A DNA stretch of 64,000 nucleotides, taken from contig CAZOOK010000029.1 in NCBI GenBank assembly GCA_964581385.1, positions 7,960 through 71,959 of the forward strand, given 5' to 3'. The DNA comes from CAZOOK01 sp964581385 (GTDB lineage Bacteria > Pseudomonadota > Gammaproteobacteria > Nevskiales > Nevskiaceae). Below the pieces are notes generated by a model. It was not told the origin of the DNA and searched no databases. It saw nothing but the letters and a program-made list of their open reading frames with translations. Below, in pieces: positions 24,770 through 33,063 of the stretch. The translations under genes and the position numbers were made by a program. Position 1 is the stretch's first letter. Each line of letters opens with the position of its first letter.

Positions 24770-26107
24770 TCAACGTCCGTTCCGCGATCTGCCGGCACGC
24801 TGGCCAGCATCACGCTGCGGGCCTGGATGCCGGTTCCCGTTGGCATTGCCAGCGCCGCTCTTGCGCTGCGGCGACGACTGCTGCCGCCGTGGCGGATGTT
24901 GGCCGTGACCGCCGCGATGATTGCGCGGCGGCTCGGGACGCGCCGTCTGGCTCGCCAGTTCCTGCGCGCTCGGCGCCGAACCGGGTGCAAAACCTTCGAC
25001 GATCGACGACGGAATTTCGCGCCGCAGCAGCTTTTGGATGTCCTTGAGCTGCTGGCGCTCGTCGCCGCTCACCAGCGAGATCGCCTCGCCCGCCGAGCCC
25101 GCGCGGCCAGTACGCCCGATGCGGTGCACATAGTCTTCGGGAACGTTCGGCAATTCATGATTGACGACGTGCGGCAGTTGATCGATATCGATACCGCGCG
25201 CCGCAATATCGGTGGCAACCAGCACCCGCACCTGACCGGCCTTGAAATCGGCCAGCGCCTTGGTGCGCGCATTCTGCGACTTGTTGCCGTGGATCGCCGT
25301 GGTGCTGATACCTTCGCGGGCGAGCTGATCGGCAAGCCGGTTGGCGCCATGCTTGGTGCGCGTGAATACGAGCACCTGCCGCCAGTCGCCGCTTTTGACC
25401 AAGTGCGCAAGCAGCGCCATCTTGCGGGCCTTGTCGACTGGATGCACGCGCTGCGCGATGCTTTCCACCGTCGAGTTGCGCGGCGCGACATCGACACTCG
25501 CCGGATTGTGCAGCAGGGTTTCCGCAAGTGCGCGGATTTCGTTGTTGAAGGTCGCCGAGAACAAGAGGTTCTGACGCTTCTTCGGCAGTACCGCCAGCAC
25601 GCGGCGGATGTCGCGGATAAAACCCATGTCGAGCATGCGGTCGGCTTCGTCGAGTACCAGCACCTCGATGCCAGACAGGTTCACGGTGCGCTGCTGAAGG
25701 TGATCGAGCAGACGGCCCGGCGTGGCAACAATGATGTCGACACCGCGGCGCAGCAGGTCGATCTGGGGATTGATGCCGACACCGCCGAAAATGACGGCCG
25801 TGCGCAACCGTAGATGACGGCCATAGGTCCGGATCGAATCGGCAACCTGCGCCGCCAGTTCGCGCGTCGGCACCAGCACCAGCGCGCGCGCCACAGGTTG
25901 CGAACCGCCGGCGGCAGTGAATCGTTGCAGCAGCGGCAGTGTGAACGCGGCGGTCTTGCCGGTACCGGTCTGCGCGGCGGCAAGCAGGTCGCGACCGGCG
26001 AGAACCAGCGGGATTGCCTGCGATTGAATAGGTGTGGGCTGCGTATAGCCCTCGTCGGCGAGAGCACGCAGTAGTTCGGGCAACAGGCCCAGATCGGAAA
26101 ACGACAT
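24770..26107 (-). CDS. rhlE: DEAD-box ATP-dependent RNA helicase, RhlE type
   Basis: 445 residues from ATG 26107 (CAGGAG upstream). Helicase motifs in order: Q motif YTQPTPIQSQAIP, motif I AAQTGTGKT, Ia PTRELAAQV, II VLDEADRML, III SAT, V ATDIAARGIDI, VI HRIGRTGRAG. After the helicase core is a basic, Arg/Gly/Asn-rich tail (about residues 375-445) typical of RhlE, which supplies non-specific RNA binding. Role in ribosome assembly and RNA decay is known for the family. It could also be annotated as another DEAD-box paralogue. Confidence 0.93.
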   Translation of the reverse strand: MSFSDLGLLPELLRALADEGYTQPTPIQSQAIPLVLAGRDLLAAAQTGTGKTAAFTLPLLQRFTAAGGSQPVARALVLVPTRELAAQVADSIRTYGRHLRLRTAVIFGGVGINPQIDLLRRGVDIIVATPGRLLDHLQQRTVNLSGIEVLVLDEADRMLDMGFIRDIRRVLAVLPKKRQNLLFSATFNNEIRALAETLLHNPASVDVAPRNSTVESIAQRVHPVDKARKMALLAHLVKSGDWRQVLVFTRTKHGANRLADQLAREGISTTAIHGNKSQNARTKALADFKAGQVRVLVATDIAARGIDIDQLPHVVNHELPNVPEDYVHRIGRTGRAGSAGEAISLVSGDERQQLKDIQKLLRREIPSSIVEGFAPGSAPSAQELASQTARPEPPRNHRGGHGQHPPRRQQSSPQRKSGAGNANGNRHPGPQRDAGQRAGRSRNGR

Positions 26108-26409
26108 GTAAACACTCCTGAGACCGCCCCACCGCGACATGCGGAACCGGTTCAGGCAGAGATGATGGACTTGGGCGCGTTCAGTGAATTGCGCCTCGGG
26201 TTTGCTGCGGAAGATAAGAGTCGATCAGCAGGGCGCAACCGGAGCGCCGACAACAAACTGCCGACATCATACACGAAGGTGGTGACGAAAACTTGGTAAA
26301 CGGAAACCGGTCTATGCTTACGGCCTGTTGCCGTTCCCTCTTATCCTGATCGTTGTGGTCAAAAGGGTGGCAACAGATCCACTACCCCAGCTCAGAGAGG
26401 ACCTCGCCA
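26108..26409. other. Divergent intergenic region between rhlE and a lipoprotein gene
   Basis: About 300 bases without a gene. It must contain both divergent promoters and, on the minus strand, a long rhlE leader, but I find no convincing promoter hexamers and no strong hairpin. Confidence 0.5.
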
Positions 26410-26886
26410 ATGATCCACAATCGGACTTTACCCCTGCTGGTACTGTCAGCGCTTGCATTCGCCGCTTGTTCCAAGCAATCAACCGCGGCACCGGAATCGA
26501 CTATGGCTCCAGTCGCCGCAGCGCCCGCGCAGCGCCAGAAGGCGCCGGACAACGTCACGGTCGGATTCGTCGGTATCAAGGATGGCGATACCGTAAGCAG
26601 CCCGTTCAAGGTCGGCTTCAGCGTCGAAGGATTGAAAGTCGCGAATGCCGGCACTTTCGACCCAGGCACGGGACACTTCCATCTGATCATCGATTCCGCG
26701 CTGCCGCCGCAGGATGGACCGCTCCCGTCGAACGGCCATCTTATGCACTACGGTAAAGGACAGATGGAAACCGACTTATCGCTGCCGGCGGGCTCACATA
26801 CGCTCCAGATCGAGTTCGCCGACGGCAGCCATGTACCGTTCGATCCGCCGGTGGTCTCCGCACCGATCACCATCACCGTCAAATAG
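26410..26886 (+). CDS. DUF4399-type lipoprotein
   Basis: 158-residue predicted lipoprotein from ATG 26410. The type II signal ends in ALAFAAC. After an Ala/Pro linker comes a compact beta domain with VGFVGIKDGDTVSSPFKVGF, GTGHFHLIIDS and HTLQIEFADGSHVPF, the pattern of the DUF4399 family (HxH plus GxHTLQ). The family is often found as a periplasmic protein of unknown function. An in-frame start at 26353 would precede the signal peptide and is unlikely. Confidence 0.82.
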   Translation: MIHNRTLPLLVLSALAFAACSKQSTAAPESTMAPVAAAPAQRQKAPDNVTVGFVGIKDGDTVSSPFKVGFSVEGLKVANAGTFDPGTGHFHLIIDSALPPQDGPLPSNGHLMHYGKGQMETDLSLPAGSHTLQIEFADGSHVPFDPPVVSAPITITVK

Positions 26887-27030
26887 GTTGGATTGCAAGC
26901 GGGAGGCGCACTTGTCCATGTCCGCCGCGTTCGCCATGCCGATTATTTGACGGTATGCTGTGCGGCCTTAAGTCGCGGCGGCACTCGTAGCGCCGCCCTT
27001 TTGCCCTCACGAAACTTGGAGAAAGAGACC

Positions 27031-27255
27031 GTGAATTTCAATCGTACCTGCGCCGCTCTGCTCGCCGCTGCCGCTCTCGCCCTGGGCGCGTGCTCGCAGA
27101 AGACCGAAACCGCTCCGGCTCCTGCCGCCGCCCCCGCGGAATCAGCCGCACCGGCACCTGCCGCTGCTCCGGCTGCCGAAGCACCGGCAACCCCGCCAGC
27201 CGCTTCTTCGGTCACGCCGCCGCCGGCTGCGTCTTCGGTTCCGGCCGCCAAGTAG
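27031..27255 (+). CDS. Small Ala/Pro-rich lipoprotein
   Basis: 74-residue predicted lipoprotein starting at GTG 27031 with GGAGAAAGAG just upstream. The signal sequence has lipobox ALGAC (Cys about residue 21), and the mature part is almost only Ala, Pro, Glu, Ser and Thr, so it is probably disordered and lies in the periplasm. It is followed by a good terminator. No family assignment; it could be a spacer or peptidoglycan-spanning lipoprotein. Confidence 0.8.
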   Translation: MNFNRTCAALLAAAALALGACSQKTETAPAPAAAPAESAAPAPAAAPAAEAPATPPAASSVTPPPAASSVPAAK

Positions 27256-27367
27256 AGAGAATTTAAGGGATACGCGAATTGCGAGTACGGTAGGACGCGA
27301 TGCCTTGAGTCCGACTTGCGGTTAGCCGAGGTCGGCCCGCGACGCAAAATTTGCCGTATCACTTGTG

Positions 27368-27406
27368 AAATCCCCAGCCACATTTCCTGTGGCCGGGGAT
27401 TTTTGT
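27368..27406 (+). terminator. Intrinsic terminator downstream of the Ala/Pro lipoprotein
   Basis: AAATCCCC-A-GCCACA (27368-27382) pairs with TGTGGC-C-GGGGATTT (27388-27402) with one A-C mismatch, followed by TTGTTTTAATT. It lies 112 bases after the stop codon, and the intervening sequence shows no other gene. Confidence 0.85.
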
Positions 27407-27508
27407 TTTAATTGCCCCAAAAAAATCATCAACGGTTGCGTTGGGGGCGATTGTGGAAGCATTTGAGGGAGCATATCCCCTTACCGGTCCCGTCACCGGC
27501 GGGGTGCT

Positions 27509-27991
27509 GTGGATTGTGCCTGGTTGATGATCATGGGCGCGCAGAGGCTGCACCCCGATTTTCCGGTCGCCGAAGGCCGGCACCCACTGGATCGCGAATG
27601 GTCGCTATTCCTGCCCGCGAAGTTCAATCGGCGCACTGCCGATGGCAATCTCGTACTGTGGCGGCCAGGTCTCACGGCGTGGGCAGCGATCTGGAGCAAC
27701 ACCGGCAACGAAAGCGCGGGTCAGCGCCTGGCGCGTATCAAAAATACGGCAACCGCAGATGCCGCTTTCGTCAGGGAAACCTGGAGAGAACGCCTCCTGT
27801 TCCTAATCTATCGTTTGCACGGATCGACGGAGGACGAGCGTGGTCCGACGCTGTACTGCTTTGTGCTGGCGGACAGCGGCCATGTCGAACTGGCAATTCA
27901 CTTCGACCATGAGCACGACATGCCGATCGCAGAATCCATCTGTGCCAGCGTCCGCAATGCGCGCCTGGAAAGAATGGGATTGCGGAGCTAG
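27509..27991 (+). CDS. Conserved-looking hypothetical protein
   Basis: Up to 160 residues if GTG 27509 is used; ATG 27527 or 27533 are alternative starts and none has a clear ribosome-binding site. The sequence is soluble, with Trp-rich stretches (REWSLFLPAKFN, VLWRPGLTAWAAIW) and a C-terminal HVELAIHFDHEHD. No signal peptide or motif that I recognise. The amino-acid composition and the lack of stops make it more likely coding than the overlapping frame beginning at 27412. Function unknown. Confidence 0.6.
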   Translation: MDCAWLMIMGAQRLHPDFPVAEGRHPLDREWSLFLPAKFNRRTADGNLVLWRPGLTAWAAIWSNTGNESAGQRLARIKNTATADAAFVRETWRERLLFLIYRLHGSTEDERGPTLYCFVLADSGHVELAIHFDHEHDMPIAESICASVRNARLERMGLRS

Positions 27992-28055
27992 TGCCTGTTT
28001 GGTCAATACGGCAGGGCCCAAACTCCGGAACGCCGGTTCACATCTCCGTAACCTG

Positions 28056-29258
28056 ATGGATACACGCCGTCTAGCCGTCTTTCTCGCCGGCGCTGCCGCT
28101 TTTGCGACGTTATACGCGCCGCAATCGCTGCTGCCGGTGCTGCGCCCGTGGCTCGGTGGCAACCCCGCACTTGCGGGACTTGTCGTATCGGCGGCAACGA
28201 TCGGTGTCGCGCTCGCCGCGCCGTTCATGGGGCGGCTCAGCGAGCGCATCGGGCGCCGTCGTGTCATCGTCGGGGCGGCGTTTGCGTCCTGTATACCAAC
28301 GCTGGGCATTGCCGCTGCGCAAAACGCCGTGCAGATGATTGCAGCGCGTTTCGCTGAAGGATTGCTGCTGCCAGGCATCTTTGCAGTGACCGTGGCCTAC
28401 ACCGCCGACGCGTGGCCCGCACGGGAAGCACGGTCGGTCACGGCGTTATATATCGCCGGCACGATTTTCGGTGGCTTCGGCGGCCGCTTTACGGCCGGTC
28501 TCGTCACCGAATTCGCCGGCTGGCGGCTGGCCTTTGTAACACTCACGCTGATGCAGCTCATCTATGCCCTGATCATCTTCACATGGCTACCACCGGAACC
28601 AGCGCGCGCCGGCGGCGTTTCGCCGCACGTGAGTATGCGCGAGCTGCTGGCATTCGCCCCGCTGCGCGGCGCCTGCATCGCCGGTTTCATGATCCTGTTT
28701 TCACTGATCGCGGGATTCACCTATGTCTCGCTGACACTCGCGCAGCCACCATTCAACCTTGGACCGGGCGCTTTGTCGGGCATCTTCATTGTCTATGTCG
28801 TCAGCGGCCTCATCACGCCAATCGCCGGTCGCCTGCTCAACGCGCTTGGCCATCGGCGCGTGCTGACGCTGGCCTGGGCGCTGGCGATCTGCGGACTACT
28901 GCTGACGTTGCCGCCGAGTCTGCCAATGGTCATCGCGGGGCTGTGCCTGTTCTCGATCGGATTATTCTTCGCGCAAATCACCGCGACCACATTCGTCAGC
29001 GAAGCGACGCCGACCGCACGCGGCCCGGCGGTCGGGCTTTACGTGACCTGCTACTACATCGGCGGCAGCATCGGCGGTGTCCTGCCCGCGCCGGTGTGGT
29101 CGCACGCCGGCTGGCCGGGCGTCATCGCGCTGATCACCTTGGCCGGTGTTATTTCGGTGACAGCGGCGTGGCGCTCCTTCAACATCCGGCTTACGCCGCG
29201 ATTAGTGCCAGCTGATAACGCGGGCGCGTCGATTGTGTCGAGGCCAGCATCCAAATGA
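28056..29258 (+). CDS. Major facilitator superfamily transporter (YnfM/arabinose-exporter type)
   Basis: 400 residues with about 12 membrane helices, from ATG 28056. The loop between helices 2 and 3 has GRLSERIGRRRVIV (the MFS A-motif G-x-x-x-D/E-R-x-G-R-R), and GRLLNALGHRRVLT is the matching repeat in the second half. The closest type I recognise is the YnfM-like drug/metabolite exporters. Substrate not predictable. Its stop overlaps the start of the following secreted protein by four bases, implying cotranslation. Confidence 0.88.
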   Translation: MDTRRLAVFLAGAAAFATLYAPQSLLPVLRPWLGGNPALAGLVVSAATIGVALAAPFMGRLSERIGRRRVIVGAAFASCIPTLGIAAAQNAVQMIAARFAEGLLLPGIFAVTVAYTADAWPAREARSVTALYIAGTIFGGFGGRFTAGLVTEFAGWRLAFVTLTLMQLIYALIIFTWLPPEPARAGGVSPHVSMRELLAFAPLRGACIAGFMILFSLIAGFTYVSLTLAQPPFNLGPGALSGIFIVYVVSGLITPIAGRLLNALGHRRVLTLAWALAICGLLLTLPPSLPMVIAGLCLFSIGLFFAQITATTFVSEATPTARGPAVGLYVTCYYIGGSIGGVLPAPVWSHAGWPGVIALITLAGVISVTAAWRSFNIRLTPRLVPADNAGASIVSRPASK

Positions 29259-29806
29259 ATTTCATCCAGCGTCTTCTGCCGTTCGTAACCATCGCCGTTC
29301 TTGCTCTAAGCACGCAGGGCACAGCGGCTGCGGACGAGCTGGAGAATCTGCGTGCGGAAAACGCGGGGCTCAAGGCGCGGATCGCGACACTCCAAGCGCA
29401 ATGTTCTGCCATTCCATCGAACACGGTCGCACCGGCGGCAAACTCTAAAGAATCGCTCGCTACCCCGCCCAATCCCGGCGAGCCGCCTGCAGTGCCAGCA
29501 CCCTCGGTAGTGCCGCCACCAGGTTATCGACTAGTGCCCGAACCCGCGCCCAACAGCGAAACCGGATGCTCGAAAGGACTCTTTGACTTCGGTGCCGACG
29601 CACCGTGGAAACACGCCGACAATTGGAGCGCATTACGGCGCGGCGCGGATGCGGCAGAGGTCGAGCAACTGCTCGGTACCGGACATTTCAACGTGGAAGC
29701 TCGTGGTCGCGTGATGTGGCAGTACGGAAAATGCGGCGCCAACGCTCAGGGCTTCGTTGTCTTCGAGAACGGCAAGCTGCTGTTCTGGCAGCAGCCGGAT
29801 TTTTAA
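29255..29806 (+). CDS. Secreted protein with coiled coil and SmpA/BamE-like C-terminal domain
   Basis: 183 residues. A signal peptide ends about TAAA-D, followed by a short coiled coil (DELENLRAENAGLKARIATL), a Pro-rich linker and a C-terminal domain from about residue 110 (WSALRRGADAAEVEQLLG, then W-x-YG, GFVVFENGKLLFW). The last pattern resembles the SmpA/BamE fold, where two helices pack on a three-stranded sheet, but I do not claim BamE itself. It is translationally coupled to the MFS transporter upstream and is convergent with der, 18 bases away. Confidence 0.75.
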   Translation: MNFIQRLLPFVTIAVLALSTQGTAAADELENLRAENAGLKARIATLQAQCSAIPSNTVAPAANSKESLATPPNPGEPPAVPAPSVVPPPGYRLVPEPAPNSETGCSKGLFDFGADAPWKHADNWSALRRGADAAEVEQLLGTGHFNVEARGRVMWQYGKCGANAQGFVVFENGKLLFWQQPDF

Positions 29807-29824
29807 ATCGCTGCCAGCGAATCG

Positions 29825-31237
29825 CTACTTCTTTCTGTTTTTGGCTCGATCCAGCAGCCGCTTGCGCTTCATTTGCTGGCGCGCGGTGAGCTCGTTCTTG
29901 CGACCCTTGAATGGATTGTCGCTGGTTTTGAACTGCAGTTGCAGCGGAACACCGGTGAGCTTGAACGCCTTGCGGAACACGTTGGCAAGGTAGCTCTTAT
30001 ATGAATCCTTGAGTTTTTCGGTCTGGTTGCCATGGATCATGACGACCGGCGGATTGCGTCCGGCCTGATGCGCGTAACGCAGCTTGATGCGGCGCCCGAG
30101 CACAGCGTGCGGCGCATGGCGCTCGACCGCTTCTTCCAGTACGCGCGTGAGTTCGGGCGTCGGCAGTTCGCGAGTGGTCGCCTCGTACGCAGCGACGACA
30201 TCCTCCATCAATTCGCGCAGGCCGGAACCGTGCAGCGCGGATATGAAATGCAGCGGCACGTAATCGAGAAACGGCAGACGATAGTCCACCATGTCTTTGA
30301 CGAATTTGCGCTTGTCGGGATCCAGGTGATCCCATTTGTTGATTGCCAGCACCATGGCGCGGCCGTGATGCGCGACGAGACCCATCAGCCGCGCGTCCTG
30401 CGTACCGATTTCCTCCTGCGCATCGACCACCGAGATGACCACATGCGCGCGCTCAATCGCCAGCAGTGCCTTGACGATCGAAAATTTCTCGATGACCTCG
30501 GACACGCGCGCACGGCGCCGGATGCCGGCGGTATCCATCAGCGTGAAGCGATGCCCTTCCCACTCGAACGGCACACTGATCGAGTCCCGCGTGGTGCCGG
30601 GCTGGTCGGAGGCAAGCATGCGCTCCTCGCCGATCAGCCGGTTGACGAGCGTTGACTTGCCCGCATTTGGACGGCCGATGATGGCAACGCGAATGGTGCC
30701 GTCATCACTAGGGCCCGCATCTTCCGACGGCGGCACGTTCGCCAGCAGTGCGCGCAGCAGCGGCGGCACACCATCGCCATGCTCGGCGGAAACCGGTTCG
30801 GGTTCGCCGAGACCGAGCGCAAAAAAATCTGCGACTGTCGCCTTGCCCATGCCCTCGGCTTTGTTCGCGAGCAGGCGCACTGGTTTGCCGAGCCGCCGCA
30901 GATAGTCGGCGATGTCCCGGTCCGACGGCAGCAGGCCGGCTTGCGCGTCGACGATGAACAGCACTTCGTCAGCTTCGTCGATTGCCAGCTGCGCCTGCTG
31001 CTCGGCCAGCGCCGCGATCGGATCGGCGGATTCAGGACTGAGTCCGCCGGTGTCGACCACGATGAAATGCCGTCCTTCGAATTCGCCGCGTCCGTACTGA
31101 CGGTCGCGCGTGAGTCCGGGGATGTTCGCAACCAGCGCATCACGGGTGCCGGTAAGGCGATTAAAGAATGTGGACTTGCCGACATTCGGCCGGCCGACCA
31201 GTGCCAGCACCGGGATTGCGGATTTCGGCGTGTCCAT
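29825..31237 (-). CDS. der: Ribosome-associated GTPase Der (EngA)
   Basis: Double-GTPase required for 50S subunit assembly. 470 residues (E. coli 490). First G domain: G1 GRPNVGKSTFFN, G3 DTGGL, G4 NKAEG. Second G domain: GRPNAGKSTLVN, DTAGI, NKWD. The C-terminal KH-like domain and basic tail (RQQMKRKRLLDRAKNRKK) follow. It lies 17 bases after bamB, the normal gene order (hisS-yfgM-bamB-der). Confidence 0.97.
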   Translation of the reverse strand: MDTPKSAIPVLALVGRPNVGKSTFFNRLTGTRDALVANIPGLTRDRQYGRGEFEGRHFIVVDTGGLSPESADPIAALAEQQAQLAIDEADEVLFIVDAQAGLLPSDRDIADYLRRLGKPVRLLANKAEGMGKATVADFFALGLGEPEPVSAEHGDGVPPLLRALLANVPPSEDAGPSDDGTIRVAIIGRPNAGKSTLVNRLIGEERMLASDQPGTTRDSISVPFEWEGHRFTLMDTAGIRRRARVSEVIEKFSIVKALLAIERAHVVISVVDAQEEIGTQDARLMGLVAHHGRAMVLAINKWDHLDPDKRKFVKDMVDYRLPFLDYVPLHFISALHGSGLRELMEDVVAAYEATTRELPTPELTRVLEEAVERHAPHAVLGRRIKLRYAHQAGRNPPVVMIHGNQTEKLKDSYKSYLANVFRKAFKLTGVPLQLQFKTSDNPFKGRKNELTARQQMKRKRLLDRAKNRKK

Positions 31238-31254
31238 GATAGAGCCGGGACGCT

Positions 31255-32412
31255 TCAGCGCGCCGGTGCGGCCTCGATCGCGGCGACTTCACCCTTAACG
31301 TCCATCGCATAGAGATACTTTGGCCCGACGACCAGGGGCGCAGTGATCGCATGGCTGCTGAGGCGCGTGCGGGCGACAAAGTGACCGTCTTCAGGCGACA
31401 GCCAATGCAGGTAGCCCTGGTAATCGCCCGCGACGACGTAACCGTTGAAGAACGCGGGCGGGGAAAGCTGGCGATACTTCAGACCCTCTTGCTTCCAAAC
31501 TTGCGCACCCGATTCAGTGTCGAAAGCCTCGACAAAGCCGTCGTTGTCGGTCACGAACAAACGGTTTTCGCTCAACGCCATGCCGGTATAGCTTTTCACG
31601 GAGCGGCGCCAGATCGACTGCCCGTTCGACGGATCGAGCAATGCCAGATCGGAGCCATAAGTGACCACGAACAGGCCAGGCCCACCCGGCAGCAGATCGG
31701 CGTCGATATCAGTCAAGCGATCGAGCTCGGTGCGACCACTTGGAACTGAGATCGCCTGTTCCCATGCAAGCTGGCCGTCGCCGAGCCCGAGTGCGACGAC
31801 GTGGCCATTATCGAGACCGGCGAAAATACGACCGTCGCTGACGAGCGGCGCGGAGAGTCCGCGCAGCGTCAGGTTCGGCACGGTGCGATCGAAGCTCCAA
31901 GTACGATTGCCGGTGGCGACATCGAATCCGAAAATGCGTCCGTCTCCGGAGCGCACCGCGACGGTATCGCCGTCGCCGACCGGTGGCGCCAATACTTCGC
32001 TAGAGACACCTGCCCGCCACCGCTCGGTACCGTCGCTGCGCTTCAGCGCGATCGCCTGCGCGCCGAGCGTACCGACGAGTACGACATCGCCGTCGATGCT
32101 GGGACCGGAAATTACGCGTGCCTTGGTCTTGGCCCGCCACAATCGTTTTCCGGAATCCGGCCGCAACGCCTCCACCTCGCCATCGGCGCTGGCCACATAG
32201 ACCGCATCCTCACCCACTGCCACGCGCAGGCCTGCATACATGCCGCCGCTGCCATTGCCGACGCCATGCGACCAAGCCGAATGGATCTTCAGCGCGGGTT
32301 TTGGAATGTCCGAAAGCTGTGCCGGCTCGCGCGTCTTGCCTTTGCTGGAACAACCCGCAATGACAAGAACCGCTGCGGCGACGGCGGCGACCCGCCGCGG
32401 ACCCAGGGTCAT
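31255..32412 (-). CDS. bamB: Outer-membrane protein assembly factor BamB
   Basis: Lipoprotein of the BAM complex, an eight-bladed beta-propeller that helps present outer-membrane proteins to BamA. 385 residues (E. coli 392). The lipobox is VIAGC (about residue 21). PQQ-like propeller repeats are visible (DAVYVASADGEVEALRPDSG, TGNRTWSFD, NRLFVTDNDGFVEAFDTESG). The start overlaps yfgM by four bases. Confidence 0.96.
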   Translation of the reverse strand: MTLGPRRVAAVAAAVLVIAGCSSKGKTREPAQLSDIPKPALKIHSAWSHGVGNGSGGMYAGLRVAVGEDAVYVASADGEVEALRPDSGKRLWRAKTKARVISGPSIDGDVVLVGTLGAQAIALKRSDGTERWRAGVSSEVLAPPVGDGDTVAVRSGDGRIFGFDVATGNRTWSFDRTVPNLTLRGLSAPLVSDGRIFAGLDNGHVVALGLGDGQLAWEQAISVPSGRTELDRLTDIDADLLPGGPGLFVVTYGSDLALLDPSNGQSIWRRSVKSYTGMALSENRLFVTDNDGFVEAFDTESGAQVWKQEGLKYRQLSPPAFFNGYVVAGDYQGYLHWLSPEDGHFVARTRLSSHAITAPLVVGPKYLYAMDVKGEVAAIEAAPAR

Positions 32413-33050
32413 GGCTTGGTTCCGGCCGCGTCCGCCAACGCGTCGTATTTCTTCTGCAGCGAAGTGCGATCAGCCTTGTCGCCTAGATGGTTCAGCGCAA
32501 TACCGTAGGCAGCGCGCGCCGCGGCGCGATCGCCACGCGCGAGCAAGATGTCTCCGCGCAGTTCGGCATAGAGTCCGTCGAACGCCGGCTGATTGCCGGA
32601 CAGCTGTCCGAGTGCATCGTCGTACTTGGCCATTTCCCAAAATACGCGTGCCAGACGCAGCCGCGCGATATCGATGATGCCACCATCTTTGCTGTGATCC
32701 TTGATCCATTGCAGCCGCTGCCGCGCATCTTCATATCTAGCCGCATCGAAAGCGTCCTGCGCGAGTAACAGTTGCGCATTCGCCGCATAGGGTGTGTCCG
32801 CAAAATCGTCGATCAGTTTCTTGCCGATCGCTTCCGCCTCGCTGCCCTTGTGCTCACCGAGCATATGTTTGAGATCGTCGAACATCTGCGAGCCCTGCAC
32901 CGCGTGGGCATCCTTGTGTCCGTTCCAGGCTTGCCAGCCGAAAATCGCGGCCAGTCCGAGCGCGACGCCAAGCGCCAGCGCCATCCAGTTCTCGCGCCAC
33001 CAGCGACGCAGCTCCTCGACCTGGGCTTCTTCTTCGTAATGGGTGCTCAC
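32409..33050 (-). CDS. yfgM: YfgM-like periplasmic TPR chaperone, ancillary SecYEG protein
   Basis: 213 residues (E. coli 206). A short cytoplasmic N-terminus precedes one membrane helix (about residues 21-40, WMALALGVALGLAAIFGWQAW), then a periplasmic tetratricopeptide domain (KKLIDDFADTPYAANAQLLL, ARLRLARVFWEMAKYDDALG). In E. coli the homologue works with PpiD at the Sec translocon. Coupled to bamB downstream by a four-base overlap; hisS is 13 bases upstream. Confidence 0.93.
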   Translation of the reverse strand: MSTHYEEEAQVEELRRWWRENWMALALGVALGLAAIFGWQAWNGHKDAHAVQGSQMFDDLKHMLGEHKGSEAEAIGKKLIDDFADTPYAANAQLLLAQDAFDAARYEDARQRLQWIKDHSKDGGIIDIARLRLARVFWEMAKYDDALGQLSGNQPAFDGLYAELRGDILLARGDRAAARAAYGIALNHLGDKADRTSLQKKYDALADAAGTKP

Positions 33051-33063
33051 GGAATGTTCTCAG

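Noticed and set aside
24692..25813. A 373-residue frame antisense to rhlE
   Set aside because: The helicase motifs are complete on the minus strand; the opposite frame has no recognisable pattern.
27412..27912. Alternative 166-residue frame overlapping the hypothetical gene at 27509-27991
   Set aside because: Its product is Arg/Gly-rich and irregular, whereas the 27509 frame has a balanced, protein-like composition.
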